A stretch of DNA of 64,000 bases from Mauremys mutica (lineage: Eukaryota; Chordata; Testudines; Geoemydidae): NCBI RefSeq assembly GCF_020497125.1, contig NW_025422967.1, forward strand, positions 1 through 64,000. Direction: 5' to 3'. A program made the position numbers and the translations under genes. Each line of letters opens with the position of its first letter. The stretch's first letter is position 1. Below, piece after piece: positions 53,201 through 63,600 of the stretch. Under the pieces are notes generated by a model that saw nothing but the letters and a program-made list of their open reading frames with translations, made no database searches and was not told where the DNA came from.

Positions 53201-53957
53201 CTATGCAGGAGACCAGACTACATGAACCTGCCTGGCCTTCAAATCTCTCCTAGAAGCAATTCTTCTGCCTACAGATGTGAAAATTACTTTGAATCACTCT
53301 TCTAAAGGTTCCTTGTAAGAAGAAGTCTCTTTGTAACTTGACTTATATACGCCGCCTTGTATCATTACTGCTCTAAAAGGATTTCTTCCAGAAAACAATA
53401 CTGATGGTATTAAACAAAATATCTGCCCCAGACACCTAATCACTGTCATTGCCCTGCGACTGCCTGTCCAGCTTGGATGCAAACAAGCACAAGTGTGTGT
53501 GTCTACAAATAGATATAGCTAGATAGCGCAGCATATCCGAAATGGCCATTCTTTCAGCCTTTCATTTGAACACTCTGTGCTTTCCTAACCTTGGTGGGTA
53601 TTTGCCTTTCCAGGGGAAGGACCTGTTTCCCTGATGGAGCCCTTGGGGAGCCCTCCCTTTAGTCCTCTAGTTTAGCTCCCCTGCCTACTACCATTTGGGG
53701 CATTTCAACCACACTGTTCGTTTCCAGCCCACGAAGCAAGAGAATTGGCGCAGCACTTAGGCGACATGGCCAGCTCAAACACAGCCAGAGTTTTATCCTC
53801 CCGTTTTACCACTTTCTTTTTTCCTTTTTGCAGCTGTGTGGAGTTGATTGTCGTAGAGCAGATGAATAAATACAGGGCTCGTCTCAAGGACATCAACAGC
53901 CTGGAGTTTGCTGAGAACAAAGCAAAAAGCAGGCCGTCTTTGATCCGCAGATCAATG
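47027..53957 (+). CDS. MYO9A: RhoGAP domain of class IX myosin type (five exons, partial gene)
   Basis: The domain stimulates GTP hydrolysis by Rho GTPases. Exons 47,027-47,219, 48,688-48,816, 50,027-50,132, 52,204-52,335 and 53,834-53,957 join to 684 nt (228 codons) with no stop, and all borders are GT-AG. The domain is complete: it opens with FGVELSRLT, has the catalytic arginine in TEGIYRKSG, the conserved KQWLRDLPNPL, LERLIFHLV and the NRMSANALAIVFAPC asparagine region, and ends with the basic tail SLIRRSM. As I recall, MYO9A reads almost the same, while MYO9B differs (TEGLYRKSG, LRELPEPL). Motor, IQ and C1 exons are not seen in the 4 kb upstream, where a zinc-finger locus lies. It is either a partial duplicate or part of a chimeric gene with the MROH exons. 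Confidence 0.85.
47860..48420 (+). repeat. Probable LTR fragment in RhoGAP intron 1
   Basis: Contains a TATA-like GTGTATAAAAATG (about 48,142) and downstream GCCTGGCTGGGTGCCTTC. The layout suggests an LTR. No coding frame. Ends not resolved. Confidence 0.3.
48450..48570. repeat. Dispersed repeat fragment
   Basis: GACAAGCTTTCGAGCTACAC, AGAGCTCTTCCTCAGG and AGTTGGTCCAACAGC form a phrase common in turtle genomes, probably from a Penelope-like 3' region. A diverged copy lies near 12,505-12,590. Confidence 0.55.
48688..48816 (+). CDS. MYO9A: RhoGAP exon 2
   Basis: Acceptor GGTGAACAG, donor GTAAGG, phase 1 to 1, 129 nt. Encodes NVNLDDYNIHVIASVFKQWL through LYEEFLQAM. Confidence 0.9.
49249..49578. 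mobile_element. MITE with TGCTTAATTTGT ends
   Basis: Left end GATGCTTAATTTGT and right end TTACAAATTAAGCAGCAT are inverted repeats. An internal A-run of about 24 lies at 49,520-49,543. A relative lies near 36,045. Confidence 0.6.
50027..50132 (+). CDS. MYO9A: RhoGAP exon 3
   Basis: Acceptor CTCTCTCCAG, donor GTAATG, phase 1 to 2, 106 nt. Encodes LQERKETIRGVYSVINQLSR through LERLIFHLV. Confidence 0.9.
50569..51541. mobile_element. hAT-type element with CpG-rich core
   Basis: GCCATAGA is repeated exactly on both sides (50,561-50,568 and 51,542-51,549). Ends CAGGGGTGAGCTGC and GCAGCTCATCACTA are inverted repeats with three mismatches. Subterminal inverted copies of GAACCGGTTGTT are present. 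The core 50,880-51,270 is extremely CpG-rich. No transposase frame. It lies in the intron between RhoGAP exons 3 and 4. Confidence 0.85.
52204..52335 (+). CDS. MYO9A: RhoGAP exon 4
   Basis: Acceptor TTGTTTAG, donor GTAAGA, phase 2 to 2, 132 nt. Encodes IALQEETNRMSANALAIVFA through VQDISKTIT, including the conserved Asn of the NALAIVFAP motif. Confidence 0.9.
52500..53260 (+). repeat. CR1-type LINE relic
   Basis: Sense relic with DNLHPGVFK near 52,548, SWSNGEVPEDC near 52,628, LGNYRPVSSISVSGK near 52,710 and IKWIENWLID near 52,975. Stops and frame changes throughout. Confidence 0.8.
53834..53957 (+). CDS. MYO9A: RhoGAP exon 5
   Basis: Pyrimidine-rich acceptor CCTTTTTGCAG, donor GTAAGA, phase 2 to 0, 124 nt. 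Encodes CVELIVVEQMNKYRARLKDI through SLIRRSM. In class IX myosin a further tail follows; here no such exon is seen before the MROH exons. Confidence 0.9.
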
Positions 53958-55099
53958 GTAAGATTCGGGTGGAGGGTGGGAGGGGGTTGAGCTGGTAGTA
54001 TGTTCTGTTCCTGTGTCAGGAAAAAATGGAGCAGACCTTTCCTTTGTTTTAGGAGGACAAGTTTCTCCAGCCATGTCATTGATCGTAACTTCCTTTTATA
54101 CATAAAATTCAAAGGAGAACCTCGTGTCCATGCAGCTATTGTGTATTTGCATAGTTTATTCAGTGTGTCTGTTGTAACTGAGAAGAATGTGCATGGTACT
54201 AAATTGAAAATCAGAGAATAATTTGGTACTGATAAGCCAGCCCCGTCCTTTCCTCTCCTTTTCACTCAGACTAATCTCCCCTAATCTTCTCCTACCTATT
54301 ACAGTCTCCCTAGCCTCTTACACCTCCCAAAGCATCATATCCAGGGCCAACAGAGAGACTGAACCTCAGCCCTGCACTTGGCTCCTTGCGTTTCCTGAGC
54401 CACACATTTATACCAAAAAAAAGCCCAAAGGAGATGGGAATGGTGCCTGTCAAGAGTTCTAAAGGAAAGTGCCACAGAAACGTGGTCTCTGGATTTCACA
54501 GGCTCATTTGTACATTTTGGGGATATATTTCGCAAATTTGGACTAATTTATCCTGTGTTAATCAACTCTTTGCTGGCTCTGTTTATGACCTCCTCACTCC
54601 TGCACTCAAGTCCCCTAATCCCACAGTGGCCTGCTGTCTGGTACTGCCCACTGTGTTAAAACCCTTCACTTGTTTCCCTCCTACATAACTTCAGGGGGAA
54701 TCTGGGGTGAAGCTGCCCTTAACCAAGCCCTTGCTTTGACTCTCTGTGTGCAAGTCACTTCATTAGTACTGCCTTCAGCAGCGAGGACTGAACTGCGCTG
54801 CCTATAAAGGGTCACTTTCTTTTCCTCCACTGCCTTTCTGGGAGTTTGGAATACCAGCTCATTTAGCTTTCACACACCCAACTGGGTAGATGAATGAGAG
54901 GCAGAGTCTGGGAATTGAAGCGACCTGTGTCCCCCTTTGCTGTAAGCTGAATAAGCAACAGGCTGTCATCTGCTGTGTTCTGCTCATAGAATGAGAAAGA
55001 ATGGCTGATTTATCACAGGACAGTCAACCCAGGTCTGTGCTGCTGAAAGGAAGAGCAGGCTCTCCATTTATAAAGACCCAGTATCCTCCTGTGGCATGT

Positions 55100-55736
55100 C
55101 CTATCAGCTCTAGCTTTTTTGCTGCCCCAAGCACACAAAAAAAAAAAGGGATGGCTGGACTGCCGAAGCAAAAACAAACAAAAAAAACAAAAAACCAGCA
55201 GCCGCAGGGAGCGTGTGGAGGGTGGTCAAGGCAGCTCGCAGGGGGGTGAATGGTGGCGCCCACCCCCTGTAGGCAGCCAGGCGCTGCAGCCCGCTCGCAG
55301 CCGGGCGAGACGGGCTCCCTCCTTCGGCCTTGGGATGCCTCTCCTGGGGGCTGCAGGAGGTGCTGGCTCAGCCACTCCTTTAAAGGCGGCTCAGCCGGGC
55401 CGGGCTCAGAGCGGCATGGGAGGCGGAGGCCGGTGCAGGCAGCGGGGAGTGGCACGTCCCGGGGAGCCCGGCAGCACGGTGAGCGGTGGGGATCGCTAGT
55501 TCCTGCCCCCCACCCCCACCCCCGGGCCGGGGTCCGTGCCCCAGCTGGGCTGGGACTGGCGGAGCGTGGGGAGCCAGCCGGGGGCTCCAGAGCTGCAGAC
55601 CAGGCTGCCAAAACAAACAAAAAAACCACGGCAAGGTGGCCGGAATGCCCCGCCCCAAGATTAGCCAGAATGCTGCCCCTTACAATGTGCCGCCCTAGGC
55701 ATGTGCTTTCTCGTCTGGTGCCTGGAGCCGGCCCTG
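55100..55736. mobile_element. hAT-like element with CpG-rich core
   Basis: Left part CAGCTCTAGC, then TTTTTTGCTGCCCCAAGCAC; right end TGCCTGGAGCCGGCCCTG. These are degraded inverted termini of the same family as 62,867-63,085. The core 55,240-55,600 is CpG-rich and has chance ORFs on both strands. It interrupts or abuts a CR1 relic. Confidence 0.6.
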
Positions 55737-55940
55737 TTACTGCCTTATTATCGATCCGCTTCCTAATGGTTCCTAACATGTTAGCGTTTTTGACGGCATG
55801 TGGAGCAGATGCTTTCAGAGAACTGTACACAATGACTCTGAGGTCTCTTCTTTGAGTGATAACAGCTAATTTAGACCCCATCTGTTTGTATGTACAATTG
55901 GGATTATATTTTCCAATGTGCGTTACCCAGTTCAGTACAG
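55737..55940 (-). repeat. CR1 LINE relic
   Basis: Antisense CR1 with TTATCGATCCGCTTCCTAAT, GAGAACTGTACACAATGACT and GTACAATTGGGATTATATTT, matching the C-terminal RT part of the long CR1 (40,560-40,760). Confidence 0.8.
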
Positions 55941-56449
55941 GAATCAGAGACACAATGTTACCAGACGTGCCCGTTACTTTGGGGAGGCTCATTAATTAGG
56001 GTTACTCTTCTGTGGGGGAAGGGAGGGGTGGGGCGGTTCTGTAATTTTATTAATGTGCTGCTTATGTCACTTGTGTGTTCTACTCCTTCCTTCTACAAGT
56101 CCCCTCCCAATGGAGCTCTCCTGCAGGACCTAGGTTCCCCAGGGCTAATAACTAGAACTAGACGAACATGCGCACACACTAGCAGAGCAAGTCAATCAGC
56201 ACTCCCCAGCTGATCCCCCTCATATGTCCCTGTGTTCAGTGGGCTGGGTTAAGCAGCACTGTCAAGCTGGTACCCTCATGCGCCCCTGGTCTCAACAGGC
56301 TGGGTTCAGCAGCACTTTCCACTGCTCCCCGCACCCACTTATGTGCCCCAAGTTTAACACATTCCTATCACACTTTCACATTACAATTGTACTGGTAGTA
56401 ACCCATTTGATGAGCAAACCCCACAGTATTTTGGGGCACTACAGGGATC

Positions 56450-57470
56450 TTTAGCTTAGGTACAAGAAGTGTTGCTGCAGAGTAAATGGGGGAAGCTAAA
56501 AACACAAAAATCTCAAATTGATAGAGAGAGAGAGAAGCAACCAGCTGACCCATAACAGTTATTGATTGAATCATAGTGATAACCACACCAGGAGGGCTAA
56601 ACAAACATAACAGCTACATTTTAAAGGTTAATACCTGAGGTAGGAAAGAAAACAGAGAGAGAGAGATGGATCTCACCCACTCCATGAGGCTTGAACTGGT
56701 CGGGGTTCCCAGGTGATGGTGGTAGCTCAGGGTCCTGAGTGCTGGAGACAGGCAGAGCCCCCAGCACGATCAGTCAGGAGGTGGAATCCCAGTGGAACTG
56801 ATGCAGAGTTTGGATCTATACATCAGAACCCTTTCTTGGGCATAGATAGGGGAGTTTGTAGAGAAAATACAGTGGTTGAAGGGAGAACACTAGATTTGTT
56901 TATGGGTAAACTGATGGCTCAAGGGTTTTCTTTAGGCTAGACAATAGGAGCTGATCACTCTTGGCTATGGGTGTTGTTTTCTTCCGGGGAGCTCACAAGG
57001 CAACTAGGCTGCTTCAGTATTTTGGGATATGAGTCAAAGATTTATTACTAGAATTGGTCTGATAATTGCTGAGCTGAGTGTGTGCAGGCGTTCATTAGCA
57101 TCTGGAGCAGGGATTCCCATGATTCAATGCGTCCCTGCTTTCTGGTCCCAGAGTTCAGTGCGGTTCTCTGTTCTTCATTCTTTATGTTAATCCCTATTCC
57201 ATCTTTCATGCAGTTGAGGCATGCGGAGTTGTCTCTGTTCTTCATTCTGTATGCAAATGGAGATGTCTTAATCTTGTCACCCTTGTCAGGAGGCGTCTAG
57301 GTATGTCTCCCCAAACCCTTCATTGTTCTCTGCAAGCCTTTTCTCTGATCGGTTTTGGTTCAAACAGAGATGGGAATTGGGGGTGTCCTTCATGAGTCAC
57401 ACAAGCTAGATACTGTGCCCTGGTTCCCCAAAAACACAGAGCTGACTGGTATCAACAATAAAGATGGCAA
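56450..57470 (-). repeat. Probable LTR-derived repeat
   Basis: The region 57,000-57,330 (ATGCAAATGGAGATGTCTTA, CTTGTCACCCTTGTCAGG) is a phrase dispersed in turtle genomes, probably LTR-derived. No open frame of note. Confidence 0.3.
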
Positions 57471-57522
57471 GTGAAGTCTAGTACAGCTGGAGAACGTTCA
57501 TTCTTCATTCTTTTTTAATTAG

Positions 57523-57646
57523 ACGCAGGAAACTTTTCATCAATTTGGATCTCTGATTGGAGCAATAGCACCATACAGCTGTGATTCACTGGCCACGTCT
57601 CGTCAGTGGGTGTTTGACTGTATCAGCTGCCTTCTCTGTATACAAG
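57523..57646 (+). CDS. MROH exon a
   Basis: Acceptor TTTTTTAATTAG, donor GTGAGG, phase 0 to 1, 124 nt. Encodes TQETFHQFGSLIGAIAPYSC through ISCLLCIQ. Confidence 0.85.
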
Positions 57647-60600
57647 GTGAGGAGACCATTAGCAGGTATAAGTAATTCTTCCCCATTAGCAGGTATAAGT
57701 AATTCTTCACCTTCTTTCACTGTTGTAATGTCCATTTTTTTGCCTCTCTAGTTCTTTCTGTCCTGTCTGTTGGCACTTAGATAACAGAGTGGTGGGCATC
57801 TTGTAAATAGCTCATTAGAAGAGACGATTATGATGTGTAAAGAGTGTGACACACTTCTGGGAACTGTACAAATAATAAATGGTCTGCACCAGGTAGATAA
57901 CTGCTCAGTTCCTTAGGGCTTCTCTACACAGGGACACTAAGGAGAGTTAATCCAAATGAACTAAAGGTGTAAATTTTAAAGTGTCATTAAACACGTGTGG
58001 ATGCTCTGATTCTGAATGAAAATGGCCCTTCTTAATTTTAGTGAATTACATGAATTAAACTAACCTGAAAAAGGCCCCTTTAATTCTAAATAAGTATGTC
58101 CCCAGAGGTGTTTAATGAAGTTTAACTAATGCAGTTTGAAAATGAATTTGGATTAGCTTTCTTGACTATCTCCATGTAGACAAGCCCTTGGTACTAAACA
58201 TTTTCATTCTCTTTACCCTGCCACTGGCTGTATTGGAGGGGTATCCTGGACTAATTCTTTAAACAAAAAGTTCTTGCAGCAGCCCTCTGTCATGAGCAGT
58301 CAAAGCTATTGGAGTAAGTGTAGGCCATTTTCCCATTTGTGAAAGAGTGGGACAGGGGTAGGCAATCTATGGCACGGGTACCGAAGGCGGCACGTGAGCT
58401 GATTTTCAGTGGCACTCACACTGCCCAGGTTCTGGCCACCAGTCCGGGGGGCTCCGCATTTTAATTTAATTTTAAATGAAGCTTCTGAAACATTTTTAAA
58501 GCCTTATTTACTTTACATATAACAATAGTTTAGTTATATATTATAGACTTATAGAAAGAGACCTTCTCAAAACATTAAATTATCTTATTGGCACGCGAAA
58601 CCTTAAATTCGAGTGAATAAATGAAGACTCGGCACAGCACTTCTGAAAGGTTGCCGACCCCTGGCGTAGGATATTCTTTTCATCTAATGGTTAGTTGTAA
58701 AGGGATAGATCTTGGTTATTATTTAAGGCCATTTCCAATTAGGGTGACCAGACAGCCAATGTGAAACTCATGGGGTGGGGGATAATATGAGCCTATATAA
58801 GAGAGAGACCCCAAAATCGGGACTGTCCCTATAAAATTGGGACATCTGGTCACCCTATTTCTAATTATTATTAATCAGTCCTAAAAAACAGTGTTGGTGA
58901 TTCAGAAACAGAACAAGGGACTCCAGTCTTTGAGTGTACAACATAGAAATCCCAGCATTGTTTAGAAGTGACGGATGAGCCTGGGTTTCCTGCCGAAGGT
59001 TTTGTCCAGCCCCATCTCTTTTACAACGAGAGTTTGGTGGAGGGATTCGCTTCTACATTGGAACCCCTCACATCTACCTCCATGAGTTGTACTTGAATGT
59101 GAGATTAGATGTAAATAGTGAGAGCAGAGAGGCTACTGAAACCAGACACCCCGAGAAAGCTGCTCCAAGCTGAATACGGTGCTTGTTCAATCCTGTATCA
59201 GTCACAATAACATACCACTACTGTTAACTTTCAGACATTTAGGGTGTAATCCCGACTCCATTATAGTCAACAGGAGTTTTGCCGTTGACTTTGATGGGGC
59301 CAAGATTTTACACTATGCTGATAACAGCCTAGCACATGGATCCTCCTGTATGAATATCCATGCAGTAGAGGTTCAGTTTCATTAGTCGTTACAGTACTTT
59401 TTTTCCTTTTCTCCACTCCAGGCCAGCCCATGAACCTGGGGTCAGCGGAAGAGGAGCTGAGATGTCTCCGTGAAGAACTAACAGCAGCTCCGGACCCCGA
59501 GGCTCTGTTTCAGGCATCTTCCAAAATGGCCAGGGTAACTGACTCAAAAAACTTGTGCGGATGTTCTAGTGACCAGACACCCTTCATTTTACATTTATGC
59601 TTTCATGATGCCTTTCCGTACTTGGAGCGAGCTGTGGGCGAGGGGCATTCGTTGCTAGTAACCAGCAAGATGCTTTTCATAGATGTGTGCTATGAATGCC
59701 ATGTAAAATCCAGATTCCACAGAATGTTGCACGCCCATGAAAATGCACACGCAGATGCGCACACATGTATCTATCCAGCTATCCATGAGAAAAAACTCTA
59801 TTAGTGGAACATCAAGCTGAGAACCCATCCAGTCTTCATTCTGTCACCTTGTGGGTTTGCCTTAGCCTATATTTGTGTGCATGCCTCTCTTGACTTCATT
59901 GTATATATTATAAAAAGATGCAGTGTATCTAAGAAAATACAAACTGGAAACTTACCTCCTGCATATCCAGTACAATGTTGTGCTAACTGTGCAACAGAAG
60001 CTTTGCCTCGAACCTGATCTCATTAGTGTAGAATACAAAAATGTAGTATATAGACTATGGAGAGAATTTTAATCCCAAAAGGCTAGCTGGACATGAGGCT
60101 AATTAACAAATTGTTAATTAATCAGAAGGGTAGCCATTAGTCTGGATCTGTAAAAGCAGCAAAGAGTCCTGTGGCACCTTATAGACTAACAGACGTATTG
60201 GAGCATGAGCTTTCGTGGGTGAATACCCACTTCGTCGGATGCAATTTGCTGATGCATAGATATTTTTCCATAGAGATATTAGGCCTCCATTTTTACAAGT
60301 GCTGGAGCCAAACATCATTGCAGTCTCTCCTGTTTTTGATTTGTTCCCAGGTTGTTAGTGAGTACTTTCCCCCAGAACAGGCCACAGCCTTTATTGAGGC
60401 CACAGTGGAAAGTATGCTGTCTGCCAGCCCCACCTGTGCCACGGCAGCTGGACTGTGGATGAAGGTTATACTGAAGGAGTGTGGAGATGCCATGCTTGAT
60501 AAGGTAAAACGGGAAACTGGAGAGGTTTTCTGCCTAAACTCGAGGCTTTTAGATCTTTGCCCTCATGTGTAATGAACAAAAATCTTGCTGTTTCTCCCCC

Positions 60601-63600
60601 TCGGACATAGAGTCGATTCCATCTCTGTTCCCACCCTAAACTAGGCAATGGCAGAATCAATAGCAATAGACAGAGAGAATCCAAGGGAAAAGGAAGATGG
60701 TTGGTTATTTATTTGTCTGGCTTGTTGCCACACTATTCAGCCAAGAAAGGCTTGAAAAAACACTCTGGGGAAAAGACAAGAAGACAGAATGACCGGCACT
60801 TGGAGGCATTCAGTTCTTAGGAGGCCTATTGCTAAGGGCTACCTGGATAAAAATAGCCCTGTAGTCATTCCCAGGGAGTCTGGAGCCTGGGCTCTGAGAC
60901 CCACCCTCTTGCCAGGTTTCAGAGCCTGGGCTGCAGCCCGAGCAGGAACAGCTACACTTTTAGCCCCATAGTGCAAGCCCCTCAGGCCCAGGTTGACCTG
61001 AGCTCTGAAACTCACTGCTGTGGGATTTTTTTGGTGTGTAGACGTACCCTTTAAGAATAGAAGGAGGGAGGGAGAAAACTATAGTGTCTTTGGGATCCAC
61101 TATTTATATGCCTTATTCTGTAGCCCAGTGCATTAGGGCTAGATGAAAGGAGCACTCCACAAATCTTCTATCAAGGCTGGTGAAAGACCTCAGGACAGGG
61201 AACCCTCGCAGCAGAACTGCCACGTTTGCACAGTATTTCGAAGATGTGAAGGGCTAGGAATGAATGAGAGGTCGTCACCTGTTCATAGTCCCAGGCATTT
61301 GCACACTGTGTTTAAAGCACTTGCATATTTTGTGCTTGTGGTTGTTTATGAACTGTGCATCCTTCGAGGCAAATGGTTGCATTTGGCTGCTTAAATCACA
61401 CCTGCAAAATCTGGGCAAGCAAAGCTTTCTTTTGTGCATGCCAGCTGGTTTATTTAATGCATAGCTGGGCACCACCACATTAAATTACCTGGTATGTACA
61501 GGGAAACCCCGCTCAGGGGCGGCTCCAGGCCCCAGCACGCAAAGCGCGTGCTTGGGGCGGCACGCCGCGGGGGGTGCTCTGCCGGTCGCCTGCGGGAGGT
61601 CCACGGGACCGGCAACCGGCAGAGCGCCCCCCGCTGCATGCCACCGTGCTTGGGGTGGTGAAATGGCTAGAGCCGCCCCTGACCCTGCTATAATGCGCCC
61701 CGCAATAATGCGAATTTGGCTATAACACGATTGTAAGGTGGCTCCAGCCGCCCCAGGCCCAAAAAAAAAAAAAGCGGCTGGAGCGCCGTGGAAGCGCAAA
61801 AGAGAGAGAGAGAGAGGCTTTGTGAAGGGAGAGGGGCTGGAGTGCCCCCAAAGGGAAAAAAAGCAAAAAATGGAATGTGCCTTCCCCACTGCCTCTTCCC
61901 ACCTGCCCCCGCTCACCCTTTTGGTGAGAAGAGCCACTCTCTCCCCGGCTGCTCCTCACTCTTCCTCTGCCCGTTGCACGTCTCCCCTGCTCTCCCCAAG
62001 TGTTTCCCTCTCTCCCTGCATGGCTGAGAGCCCCCGCTGCTGGAGCTCCACCCTTTCAGTTACTGCGGTGGGCAGTTCGCAAATGAAAGTAGTTTTCTGC
62101 CTAAGAGAAATCGACCGGCTTGAAACTGACCAGCTTGAAATGGTAAACCCTGCTATACCGCGACCCCACATTTAGCATGATCCAATTTTTTGGACCCTGA
62201 TCATCGTGTTATAGCGGGGTTTCGCTGTATGTGTGTGTGTGTCAGTGTTAATTTTTACAGCCAAGTGTGGGCAATTGTTGTGGGTTAAAGTTACACAGAC
62301 ATATTTGAACGTTTGTTTCTTGAGGAATTTCTAAAAAAGCAGCAAATGTCTAAATAAAAGTTTTGATTCTGTAGAATGAATGGAGAAAAAGGAAAAAGGG
62401 ACATTTCTTTCTGGTTTTGTTCCTTCCAGGTGCCAGCTATTGTGGATATAATATATAGCCACATGGCTACTATCCAGGAGGGCAGCTTGAGGCAATTCCT
62501 GCTGGAGGCAGTGTCTATTTTAGCTCACCATCACCTAGAGGCAGTGATCTCCAGCCTACTCAGCAACCATCTGCCAATGGACAGGTATATACCGCTACCT
62601 ATTGCATTCATCTTGGTAAAACATGGATCCCACAGCTTTGCTGGGAGATGTAGGGCTTTATTTAAGCAGCAGACATTTTGGGATAATTCCTGATGGTTAA
62701 TAGCCTGGGTCTTTCTCCAGGAAGGTCCAACAGCATGTTAAGGTGGGGTGTGGAGAGAAATTAAGTGTCATTCTGTTTCCATTAATTCATAACTGCTTTG
62801 ACATCCTAAAGACCTAACTTTACTGGTATAACTGGAGTGTATTGTTGGAAACATCTACTTCTCTAGCAGGGCTGGCTCCAGGGCTTTTGCTGCCCCAAGC
62901 AGCAAAAAAAAAAGGGGGGGGGATAAAAAAAACCCTGCGATCGCGATGTGCAGCTCTACTCCTTCGCTCCGAGAAGGAGTGAGGGACCAGCCGCCGAATT
63001 GCCACCGAAGACCCAGATGTGCTGCCCCTCACCATTGCCTGCCCCAAGCAGCTGCTTGCTGGGCTGGTGCCTGGAACCGGCCTGGCTCTCTAGACACCTG
63101 AATTGACCTCACTTTGGAAATTAGCAGTTGCTGTTGATTTCCTGGTAGCATGACAGCTTCAAGTCCAATCCCTGGCTGATGACAAAGAATAGGGCCAATA
63201 TTGTCATCAGACCGCCGCTTGGTATCGGTGAGGGTGTGGCTGCTAGAATAGAGTTGCCGTCCTTGGGATTTAAAACTGGACTGGACGCAGATCCATCATT
63301 TCATTTAAAGGTCCCCAACTGGGTTATCAGTTATCAGTGCTGGAATCTAAGACCATAAAAATGGCCATACTGGGTCAGACCAAAGGTCCATCTAACCCAG
63401 TGTCCTGTCTTCCGACAGTGGCCAGTGACACATGTCCTAGAGGGAATGAAGAGAACAGGTAACTGTCAAGTGATCCATCCCCTGTTGCCCAGTCCCAGCT
63501 TCTGGCAAACAGAGGGTAGGGACACCCTTTGCGAAGGGGAACTAGGATGGCCATGAATATTCGTTCTCATAATTGTATGTCCAGTTAGTAGGAATGTGGC

